IMG/VR virus record: IMGVR_UViG_3300017773_000120
Span: 1 to 25,782 of that record
Length of the DNA: 25,782 nt
Origin: a virus
Direction: 5' to 3' (one strand)
Below the pieces are notes generated by a model. It made no database searches and was not told where the DNA came from. It saw nothing but the letters and a program-made list of their open reading frames with translations. Shown here piece by piece: positions 1 to 7,575 of the stretch. A program made the translations under genes and the position numbers. How positions within the stretch are numbered: the stretch's first letter is position 1; the number at the start of each line of letters is the position of its first letter.

Positions 1-327
1 TCCCTCTTTAGCTGCTTTACGTGTGTTAGCTGCAACTACTCTACCTGCTTTCTTTGCTACAGGAGCTCCTTTTTCTGCTGCAATCTTAGCTCCTGCTTTA
101 GCTTTTTGTGCAGTTGTCTTTGCTGCTTGCTTTACTACAGGAGCTGATTTAGCCGCTGCAATCTTAGCTGCAATCGCAGCTTTTTCTTTAGCCGTCTTTG
201 CTAGTTTCTTTGCCTTCATAAGAGCGTCAATAGTCTTCTTAGCCCTTGCCGCTGTCTTCACTGCCCGAACACCAGTCCCTACGGTTGCTGCTGCTTTTCC
301 TAATAATGCTAATGCTGGTAATGCCAT
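1..327 (-). CDS. Lys/Ala-rich protein, C-terminus cut by the window edge
   Basis: The reading frame starts at an ATG at 327 and stays open to base 1 (109 codons, no stop), so the gene is truncated by the left edge. It begins with a short hydrophobic stretch (MALPALALLG). From about residue 22 it becomes almost entirely Ala, Lys, Thr and Val in AAK, AKKA and KIAA patterns, with APV elements near residues 63 and 90, resembling histone H1-like or amphipathic-helix tails. It lies 6 bases after the stop of the preceding gene in the same operon. No enzymatic motif is visible. A DNA-binding, membrane-active or minor virion role is possible, but the composition alone cannot decide. The plus-strand frame over the same bases is judged a shadow because every neighbour is on the minus strand. 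Confidence 0.7.
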   Translation of the reverse strand, partial: MALPALALLGKAAATVGTGVRAVKTAARAKKTIDALMKAKKLAKTAKEKAAIAAKIAAAKSAPVVKQAAKTTAQKAKAGAKIAAEKGAPVAKKAGRVVAANTRKAAKEG

Positions 328-333
328 AATATT

Positions 334-738
334 TTATTTAACTTGAGATGATCCAAAATAGAAACCGACGATAGCCAATGCTGTCTGTCGAACTTCTGGT
401 AAAATTACGTAACCTGTTACAGTTTCCCACTTTGCACCCTTGAACAAGCCGAACAAGAAGCTAGTGTCTTTTTGGATAGTAACTCCAAAATCTGTAAATG
501 CAAGCACGAATGGGGCTGCTATGACAGCAAACATCGTACTTACCACGATAAAACGTCGTATCCACGCTCCACCGTCACCGCCACGCTTCTCAGCAGCGTC
601 AGCAGATGCATCGGCAGTCTGTTGTTTCTTGATTGTCTGCTCAAATAAACGAGCTTGGTTTTGGGCTTGGGATGCCATAAACTTCATAATGAAGCCACTA
701 GCTCCGCCACCTAACATTGCTATAAGTTCTGGTGTCAT
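334..738 (-). CDS. Small membrane protein, holin-like candidate
   Basis: This 134-aa protein has a hydrophobic, Gly-rich N-terminus (residues 4-20), a charged and polar middle (22-58, rich in Gln, Ala and Lys) and a clear membrane segment at about 62-82 that follows WIRR. A second weaker hydrophobic segment lies at about 113-129. Size and topology recall phage holins or small membrane proteins encoded at the end of podovirus late operons. It sits with a single-TM coiled-coil protein upstream (4-base ATGA overlap) and a second tiny membrane protein two genes further up, a grouping consistent with a lysis cassette. No endolysin is visible in the window. The lysis assignment rests on topology and position; the existence of the gene is well supported. 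Confidence 0.75.
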   Translation of the reverse strand: MTPELIAMLGGGASGFIMKFMASQAQNQARLFEQTIKKQQTADASADAAEKRGGDGGAWIRRFIVVSTMFAVIAAPFVLAFTDFGVTIQKDTSFLFGLFKGAKWETVTGYVILPEVRQTALAIVGFYFGSSQVK

Positions 739-1016
739 TCTATTATATTCTCTATTTTAAGAACCCTGCTTTCAAGGAACTCTATTTTATTATTTTGTAT
801 GATGTCAGCAGGTAGTAGACCTTCTTTCTCCCAGTCTACAATCCACTGCTTATTATCAATTACCTTATTTCGTATCATAGACAACTCATGCTCAAGCATT
901 GTAACACGCTCAGTAACATGGAAATATCCAGTCACAGCTATTGCTGTACCAGCTACTAATGCAAGCAAGTTGCGTAGCGGTATAGTAATAGTAGTGTTAT
1001 CGTTTATACTTGGCAT
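735..1016 (-). CDS. Single-TM protein with C-terminal coiled coil (spanin-like or anchor candidate)
   Basis: This 93-aa protein has one predicted membrane segment at about residues 13-32 (LRNLLALVAGTAIAVTGYF). A heptad-like helical region follows (about 35-55 and 75-92), separated by a Trp-containing linker with WEKEGLLPADI. An N-terminal anchor plus a periplasmic-type coiled coil resembles i-spanins, but there is no partner lipoprotein and the length is short, so this is only a suggestion. The start overlaps the previous stop by one base (TAATG) and the stop overlaps the next start by four bases, so translation is probably coupled. No Shine-Dalgarno sequence is seen. Confidence 0.75.
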   Translation of the reverse strand: MPSINDNTTITIPLRNLLALVAGTAIAVTGYFHVTERVTMLEHELSMIRNKVIDNKQWIVDWEKEGLLPADIIQNNKIEFLESRVLKIENIIE

Positions 1017-1903
1017 TATGTAAGATTGTTAAAGTTTCCTACAGATACTCTGTAAGTTCCTGAAACTGAGTTATCGCTATTTATTTGTGCAATAGCGTTA
1101 TTAAGTGTTTCATCTGCAACGTAATAACCATAATACGGACCAGCTCCGCCTCCGCCAGTAAGATATGTAGACACCAACCATAATTCACCTTCTACCGCCA
1201 TCCATATAGGATTTGATGAATCATTTAAAACTATAGCCTCGTACAAAGCTAATCTATCAGGATCAGTAGGTGTTCCAAATGTTACTGATTCCCCTGAATT
1301 AGTAAAGTTACCTATGTCCCTGCAATGTAATTTACGCTCTTGGTCTGTAGATATAAGAGCATAATCTGTTGCGCTTAAGGTATTAAACTCATGAGGGGCA
1401 ATCTTACATGGAACAATAGCACTAGGTAAGTCCGAATCTAACAATACAATAGCTCCATCTTTATCACTAAGTATATCAACATCTGTAACTGTTCGAGATA
1501 TAATTGTATTGTCTTCAGTTACAAAATACAACGTATCCCCATTAGATGGTTTGAAATGCCAAGCAGTAACGCAATGACGCTTAGTAATTGCAGTACAAAG
1601 TTTTTGTTCAGCTGTGCTACTAGTTCCGTTTGCAGCAGTCAGACAGGTCAACGCCTCAGTGTAGTCAACCATCCAGTTATTCACATTACGTGTATAAGCT
1701 GGTGTAGATTCATCTACGGACGAGTACAGTGTAATCTGTGTAGATACATTAGTAACCTTAGTGCGGTTATCTATATCTTGAGATATACGATTAGCTAATC
1801 CAGTGTAAGTAAAGACATTTGTATACTCAGCATTAGTCTGGCTCACGTTTTCGTTTTTGCCATACTCTTGTGAACTAGACATAACTGTCTGGAGTGTACT
1901 CAC
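1016..1903 (-). CDS. Tail-region protein with trypsin-like serine protease domain
   Basis: This protein has 295 aa from GTG at 1903 (288 aa from the ATG at 1882). GTG is chosen because it overlaps the upstream stop by 4 bases (GTGA). Residues 105-260 look like a chymotrypsin-fold domain: CVTAWHF around H116 matches the catalytic His motif (TAAHC in trypsin), DGAIVLLDSDLP places an Asp at 149, and LNDSSNPIW places Ser at 229 where GDSGxP is expected. A beta-strand (GELWLVSTYLTGG) follows, as in trypsins. The first Gly of GDSG is Asn and the last is Ser, so the oxyanion loop is altered and activity is uncertain. No signal peptide is evident. It sits among tail or adsorption candidates, so it may be a structural or receptor-modifying virion protein. 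The fold call is from motif order only. Confidence 0.75.
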   Translation of the reverse strand: MSTLQTVMSSSQEYGKNENVSQTNAEYTNVFTYTGLANRISQDIDNRTKVTNVSTQITLYSSVDESTPAYTRNVNNWMVDYTEALTCLTAANGTSSTAEQKLCTAITKRHCVTAWHFKPSNGDTLYFVTEDNTIISRTVTDVDILSDKDGAIVLLDSDLPSAIVPCKIAPHEFNTLSATDYALISTDQERKLHCRDIGNFTNSGESVTFGTPTDPDRLALYEAIVLNDSSNPIWMAVEGELWLVSTYLTGGGGAGPYYGYYVADETLNNAIAQINSDNSVSGTYRVSVGNFNNLT

Positions 1904-2064
1904 TTATTCAATAATTCTCTTATTACTTTAATAGCACTTGATGCCATATACAAAAATGTAGCAACACCAACACAAAATCCTAAGACTTCATTCACAGGCG
2001 ATAATCCAATTGTGGCAAAAAAACCAGTAGTTCCGATAAACGACCTGAAAATAACATCTTCCAT
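1900..2064 (-). CDS. 54-aa membrane protein, holin-like candidate
   Basis: A short frame with ATG at 2064 and TGA at 1900 fills the gap between two larger genes, starting 1 base after the upstream stop and overlapping the next start by 4 bases. The protein has two hydrophobic stretches, about residues 9-21 (FIGTTGFFATIGL) and 27-47 (EVLGFCVGVATFLYMASSAI), joined by a short polar turn, and a basic C-terminus (IKVIRELLNK). This two-helix hairpin with a charged tail fits small class II holins or similar phage membrane peptides. The tight packing strongly supports that it is translated; the holin role is inference. Confidence 0.65.
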   Translation of the reverse strand: MEDVIFRSFIGTTGFFATIGLSPVNEVLGFCVGVATFLYMASSAIKVIRELLNK

Positions 2065-2065
2065 T

Positions 2066-2605
2066 TTAAATGTCTCCGCCTACAAAACTGCCAAAGCTCA
2101 TTGCTGAGTAATCATTACCACCAAATCCCTCAGACCATGTAATTAATGAAGACCAAGGAAACGTGTAATCATACTTCCATTGATTCTTTTCAAAGTTAGT
2201 ATCAGAAAATTCGTCAACTAGTGTTGACTCAAAAAAGCCGCCTGCATTAGTACCAGTTGCATTCGGGTTAAAATCTGCATCATAAAGTGACCACTTCAAA
2301 GATGCATCACTACCTGATGCTGCAACAGAAAATTCATGTCCGTTGGCACCAGTTGCATATAGTAAATTAGCATCACCTGCACCGCCAGCTCCATATGGTC
2401 TTGTAATTGTGTAGGCTCCGTTTATGTCATCTTGACCTCCAGCAGTAGAAACGCCACTAACGGTAAATGCAGTAATTAAATGTGGGCAGACTGAGTGACT
2501 GCCAAAGGGAGCACTGTACTCTTGTCTAGTTTCCCGAGAAGTATTTGTACCAGCAGTAACGCCAGTCTCTAGTGCCGTAGCACGTGTAGTTTCATATTTG
2601 GACAT
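2066..2605 (-). CDS. Probable tail-associated beta-rich protein of unknown function
   Basis: This 179-aa protein is rich in Gly, Ala, Ser, Thr and aromatic residues. A central stretch at about residues 44-110 (FTVSGVSTAGGQDDINGAY, later LLYATGANG and SLKWSLYD) has the alternating pattern of a small beta-sandwich module of the type found in phage tail and adhesin proteins. The C-terminus is acidic, aromatic and Gly-rich. It lies directly downstream of the gp16-like gene, where T7 carries its tail fibre gene 17, but no long coiled-coil or collagen-like fibre is present. The start codon is preceded by ACCATATATATTTACT, a close relative of the repeated start motif seen in the plus-strand genes. 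No named family is recognised. Confidence 0.7.
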   Translation of the reverse strand: MSKYETTRATALETGVTAGTNTSRETRQEYSAPFGSHSVCPHLITAFTVSGVSTAGGQDDINGAYTITRPYGAGGAGDANLLYATGANGHEFSVAASGSDASLKWSLYDADFNPNATGTNAGGFFESTLVDEFSDTNFEKNQWKYDYTFPWSSLITWSEGFGGNDYSAMSFGSFVGGDI

Positions 2606-2661
2606 AGTAAATATATATGGTTTATAAGTGTATTAAGTAAGCTAAAGTATATAGTGTCAAG

Positions 2662-5600
2662 CTACTCTGCGGTTGTTCGTCTATCAATTTCCTGCCTGAG
2701 TTCTTCAAAATCAGTTATTTCGCCAAAACGAGTTAATTCGTCACCAGCAATGTTGTTTAAGGTCTCACTAGCAACAAATGACACCTTCTTCATTAACGGT
2801 CCAATGATTGGATAGTTTGTACCTAGAAGGGGGTCTACAGCCTGTTTAATGTCTCCTGAGAGTACATCCTTACCAGCACCCACAAGCGGAGCAAACGCAG
2901 CGTCTGCACCAAATCTCTGGGCGTTAAGAGGTAGTTCTAACACACCAAGTACACCTGACTGGCTGAGCAATCGCAACATGTCATTCTCAGACATATCTAG
3001 TGGGCTAATTGGTTCTTTAAGTCGAGACAAGTCCTTGAGTACGGTTGTCATATAGGCAAATGCTAATGCAGTTCCCAAGTAAGTAATAAGGTGAGCGTTA
3101 CGCATAGCCTGTTGTTTCTTGTCGCCTGTGTAGCCGTTCATAAATCTACGATACACCACACGAGACATACCAAGCATAAAGCTTGAGTACTGAAACGCTA
3201 TACGAGCTGATTCACCCGCAAACGTACCAGCTTGCAATCCAAGACGTGTTATTGCTTGTGCGCCAGCGTCTGGCTCAATAACTGCCTCTTTCATGTAGTG
3301 TCCATAGAAAGTGCTAAGCTTACGCTGTAGTTTAGTATTGTCTCCAATGTTAGACGGACCAAGACGATATTTACCATCAGGAGTCTTCTGTACATACTTT
3401 GCAAGTGACATAACTTCGTCAGGAGTAAATCCAAACTCGGTCATGCGGAGCATAGTAGTGTCGTTCATCTTGCCAGTACGTAACTGTTTTGCTATTCCAG
3501 CGGATAGGAAATCAAGAAAGATTTGTTGATGAGCTGCTGTAAACCTGTTAAGACCGTTAAGCTCAAACATTGCATTACTACCAGCATCAATCCAGCCCAT
3601 ACCCTTACTTTCATCGGTAACAACACGACCTGCAAATGTTCTCATAACAATATCATAGCCAGCACCTTGAGCCTTATACCAAGCATTCATAGCTTTCTGG
3701 TCGCCCTTAAACTGTCGAGATACCGCTTCCTTGTAAGATTTTACAAAGCCTGCAAACCCTTTACCATCAATTCCCATAAAGCTTAACGTAGCTAAGGACA
3801 GTGGTATGTCTGACAAAGTTGATAGTCCAGACCCTGATAAGTAAGCTAAGTTTGATATACTACGTGCTTTCTTAAATATTGAGGATAACTGTACATCTGC
3901 AGGGTTATCTAATACACCTGAGACTTGATCAACTGTACCTTCAAAAATCCTGTAGGACAACGAGCCATCATTAAGGTTGTTATCCCTAGCAATCTTCTTA
4001 ATGTTACCACCTACATCGTGACCTAAGTGTTTGACTAAAGATATGCGTTCTGAACGACCACGAACCTGTTCAAGCATTAAACGTCCAAGACTTTGGTAAT
4101 TACCAAACTCAATACGTGCTTCTATTTCAAAACGTGGCTTAAACGCAATCTTCATAGATTTACGGAACGCACCAACTGCTGATGGATTTGCAACGTCTGG
4201 ATCTAACTCAAACTTACCATTAACAATCTCGTTGTACATAGTTGAAAGCATAGCTCTGTGATTAAACTTAACATATGCCTTCTTCTTAACATTCTTAGCC
4301 TTATCAACTGCCGAGACAGGTGGCTCCATAAGCCCGCCATGTAACATAAAAGTTTTACTCAGATCCATCATGTTCATCATTTTACTAATGAACTCTTTCT
4401 CTGTCATCGAAGCTACAACCTGACGATCATAACGCATTGTGTAACCAGAGAAACCTTTGCGTTCACGCATGTTAACACCGAGATAGTTAATCTCAGCCAT
4501 CTGACCTTTGTTAATCTTACGGATAACATCAACTAAGCCTTCCCAAACTGGGATACCTTCCCAACGCTTGGGCATCTTACCAGTCGTCATTGCTGTCATA
4601 ATGTCAATGTGCATCTGCTTAGACGCAGCTTTTACATCATTACCATATGTCTTTATTAGTGCTGGATTATCAAACGAAGCTTTCTTATACGAACTCATGT
4701 AATGAGATACATCTTCGCCTAAGAATATAATTTCTAAATCATGTTGTGTTAAATAGTCCAACAACGGTAGTTGGTCTCTACGAATCTGCTCTTCAACAAG
4801 ACGTTGCACAGACGGTCCTAAATCTACACCAGCTCGGCGGTTGCCGTCTAACAAAGTCTTAAGCTGTGCAAGTTTAGCCTTAGCAGTCTTCTTACCCGCA
4901 ATCGCTTCAGTAAGCTTACCACGTATTGATGCATCGTGAACAGTACGTAGAATCATAGCGTGGTCTTCCTCAACTAAATACTTACGTGCATCTGATAATT
5001 TCTCAACTGTAGTCTTCTTCTCCTGTAATAATATTGTTCCTAAACGCTGAGCAGGATCTAATGGCAGACCTTTGTCTTTCAACCCTGCAAGTGCAGCTAA
5101 GATTTGATTAGGGTCATTAAGCTTAGCTATCTTGTAAATGAGCCTAGAGCGTTTCATTGAAGCGTCTAGATTAATTACCATGTTGTTTACATCCGCAGTA
5201 GTAAGCGGAATGTTTAACTCAAAAGGACCCTCAACAAGGTCAGCTATTGCTTTCTGGCGTTTAGCTTTTTCCTTTATCTTAGCTATCTCCAGAATCTTAG
5301 GTAACAATGTGTCATCCTGTGCAAGACGAGCAATTGTATCTTCTAAATATTTTTTAGGGTCAGCTTGATATTTGTCATTTTCGTTAGCACGATTGTTGAA
5401 GTTATCATTCTGATATGTTTTAGATAATGAAGCTCCGTAAGGAGGTAGCGCATCATATACATTCAAAGATGTTATGTCAGACGGTGATGGATTATCTTCG
5501 TAAGCTTTCTTTAGCTTACCACCTAAAGACATATCCTTCTTAATTTCAGACATTATTTTACCTACTTCATAAGCTATACCTTCTGGATCTAATCGTTTAT

Positions 5601-7575
5601 CAAAAACAATATCCTTACCAAGATAGCGAACAATGCCCTTTATAAATTCAAGCATCTGCTCAAACAAAGTCTTGTCTCCCTTTTTCAATGCTTTCCAGTA
5701 ACCCTCCTGACCCATAGCCCACTCCAGTAAATGGGCTGGTCGTTCTTTTTTAAGAGTTTCTAGGTCTACATCCTTCTTACCTGTCAGGTACCCCTGCTCA
5801 GTTATAAACTTATTCAGCCCCTCAGCAATTAAAGGACTATCTGCATATTCAACAAGTTTAGCCAACACATCGGGTGCGAAGTCTTGAAGCACGTGAATGG
5901 ACTCATGCATTATTGTTGAGTACATCTGGGCATGGAGTGCACTATCAACACTCTGTATAGTTAATGGGTCACCACGCCGAAGTGGAGCTACCCTAGCCTC
6001 CTCAAATAACCTATGTGGTACTTCGATTCGTATTACAGGATCGCCTTTAAGCACAGCACCTTTAGTCAAATACCCCTTTTGAATATCTTCTATAGCTGAT
6101 AAGACTCGTCTACCTTTCTTAAACTGCTTACCTTCAATTTTTAAGTTAAAGGTCTCATTGACCATATTTATGGATTCTTGCTCAACCTGATCAAAATACT
6201 TACCATATCTGTTGTAATACGCTGTAAGAGCCGCTTGGAGTTCAGCCTCCTTCTTTGTTACATTATCTACCACTTCTGAAGTAATAGGACGTCGATTACC
6301 ATTCTCGTCAAAAATTGCATCTGCCAACTCACGCTCTAACCTATTAACATCAAAAGTCTCTTTTAACATCTCATTAGAGAAAGCATGTTCTGCTGCAGGG
6401 TTATTAGATGGAACTTTTTTAATCTTAGAGCGGTGTACAACTATGCCAGTTTCATCTAATTCAATATCATACTTTCTGAGTAATTCTATGTCAGCATCTG
6501 AAAGTTGTTTAGTAACTTTACCACTAAGTACAGCTTCAACAATTCCACCCATTCTGTCAGTCATAGCTTTACGACTTTCAAGTATAGGTGTATTAGCGTA
6601 GTCCTTACTATTTAAAATTTGATTAGCAACATCTTGCTGCAATGCAGATAACTTTCTGTGGTTCTCAAAACCACTAACTATTCTCATAGCTAAGCCTATG
6701 TCACTTTCATTAAGATTCTTCCCATCTGGATCCTTACCTGATATATAATCAGATAAACGTGGGTTTTGACTGACCATCTCTCTAAGTGGCACATTCTCAT
6801 CAATAGCCATTTTCAATGGTGTTGCAAAGTCATCAGCTTCCATTAAAGTGTTAAAATCATTTAACTGCCTACGCATATTGCGAACCTTAGCTGCTTTACG
6901 ACTAGCTAAGTATCCGTGACCACCGCCCATAACACCACCTAGCAGTAAATTCATACCAATAGACATTTTTAAATGATCTTCAGTGTATCGTTCAACACCT
7001 ATGTCATTTGTCATTAAGGCATATGGAACTTCCATGCCAGCATTGACTGCCAAAACATTTCTAAACGTAAGCTTGCCTTGGTGGTATGCAGTAGCTGCAC
7101 GTCTACCAGCAGCAGCATTCATAGCAACCGCAGCTCTACCTGCCTTGGCAGGAAGTGCAAATGGTATTAAATTCACAGGGTCAATTATACCAGCTCCAAA
7201 GCTTGCAGCAAAGTTAGAAAACATACGTTCCTGACCTTGAATCATTTCATTCTGTCGTGCAAACCTAGCAGCTTGCTGGATTCGAAAATCTAACTGTGCT
7301 TGGTTTTCATCTTTAAATTCAAGTCCCAATACATTTCCATAGGAGCTGTCAAATTGTTCTTGAGTAACCCTTGGGCTGTCATCTGACAAAGCCTTTGTCT
7401 TTACCCAGTTAGATGCCGTCATTGTTATATTACGATCCCACGCAGCTTGCGCTGAGTAAGCCATGCCAACAACTCTGCCGTAATCAGTGTAACTGTAGCC
7501 AGCTTGTTGTGATTGCTGACGTAACGTTGGTCGGTTAAACTGTGCCTCGTAATTTGTTTGTTCTAATGATTGCAT
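2662..7575 (-). CDS. Large internal virion (ejection) protein, T7 gp16-like, with HExxH motif
   Basis: This protein is 1637 aa, somewhat longer than T7 gp16 (about 1300 aa). Position after the gp14- and gp15-like genes, size and composition identify it as the largest internal core protein, which is ejected to help form the DNA channel across the envelope. Hydrophobic segments occur near residues 122-152 and 205-222, and close to the C-terminus (HLITYLGTALAFAYMTTV). T7 gp16 carries an N-terminal transglycosylase. Here no such motif was seen; instead HESIH at 557-561 forms an HExxH zinc-protease signature, with a candidate third ligand in HLLEWA near E618. The start overlaps the previous stop by one base. 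The structural role is well supported by synteny; the peptidase activity is inference. Confidence 0.85.
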   Translation of the reverse strand: MQSLEQTNYEAQFNRPTLRQQSQQAGYSYTDYGRVVGMAYSAQAAWDRNITMTASNWVKTKALSDDSPRVTQEQFDSSYGNVLGLEFKDENQAQLDFRIQQAARFARQNEMIQGQERMFSNFAASFGAGIIDPVNLIPFALPAKAGRAAVAMNAAAGRRAATAYHQGKLTFRNVLAVNAGMEVPYALMTNDIGVERYTEDHLKMSIGMNLLLGGVMGGGHGYLASRKAAKVRNMRRQLNDFNTLMEADDFATPLKMAIDENVPLREMVSQNPRLSDYISGKDPDGKNLNESDIGLAMRIVSGFENHRKLSALQQDVANQILNSKDYANTPILESRKAMTDRMGGIVEAVLSGKVTKQLSDADIELLRKYDIELDETGIVVHRSKIKKVPSNNPAAEHAFSNEMLKETFDVNRLERELADAIFDENGNRRPITSEVVDNVTKKEAELQAALTAYYNRYGKYFDQVEQESINMVNETFNLKIEGKQFKKGRRVLSAIEDIQKGYLTKGAVLKGDPVIRIEVPHRLFEEARVAPLRRGDPLTIQSVDSALHAQMYSTIMHESIHVLQDFAPDVLAKLVEYADSPLIAEGLNKFITEQGYLTGKKDVDLETLKKERPAHLLEWAMGQEGYWKALKKGDKTLFEQMLEFIKGIVRYLGKDIVFDKRLDPEGIAYEVGKIMSEIKKDMSLGGKLKKAYEDNPSPSDITSLNVYDALPPYGASLSKTYQNDNFNNRANENDKYQADPKKYLEDTIARLAQDDTLLPKILEIAKIKEKAKRQKAIADLVEGPFELNIPLTTADVNNMVINLDASMKRSRLIYKIAKLNDPNQILAALAGLKDKGLPLDPAQRLGTILLQEKKTTVEKLSDARKYLVEEDHAMILRTVHDASIRGKLTEAIAGKKTAKAKLAQLKTLLDGNRRAGVDLGPSVQRLVEEQIRRDQLPLLDYLTQHDLEIIFLGEDVSHYMSSYKKASFDNPALIKTYGNDVKAASKQMHIDIMTAMTTGKMPKRWEGIPVWEGLVDVIRKINKGQMAEINYLGVNMRERKGFSGYTMRYDRQVVASMTEKEFISKMMNMMDLSKTFMLHGGLMEPPVSAVDKAKNVKKKAYVKFNHRAMLSTMYNEIVNGKFELDPDVANPSAVGAFRKSMKIAFKPRFEIEARIEFGNYQSLGRLMLEQVRGRSERISLVKHLGHDVGGNIKKIARDNNLNDGSLSYRIFEGTVDQVSGVLDNPADVQLSSIFKKARSISNLAYLSGSGLSTLSDIPLSLATLSFMGIDGKGFAGFVKSYKEAVSRQFKGDQKAMNAWYKAQGAGYDIVMRTFAGRVVTDESKGMGWIDAGSNAMFELNGLNRFTAAHQQIFLDFLSAGIAKQLRTGKMNDTTMLRMTEFGFTPDEVMSLAKYVQKTPDGKYRLGPSNIGDNTKLQRKLSTFYGHYMKEAVIEPDAGAQAITRLGLQAGTFAGESARIAFQYSSFMLGMSRVVYRRFMNGYTGDKKQQAMRNAHLITYLGTALAFAYMTTVLKDLSRLKEPISPLDMSENDMLRLLSQSGVLGVLELPLNAQRFGADAAFAPLVGAGKDVLSGDIKQAVDPLLGTNYPIIGPLMKKVSFVASETLNNIAGDELTRFGEITDFEELRQEIDRRTTAE

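Noticed and set aside
23-346. Plus-strand open frame of 107 codons at the left edge.
   Set aside because: It is the antisense of the Lys/Ala-rich gene; the low-complexity repeat removes stops on both strands, and all neighbours are minus-strand.
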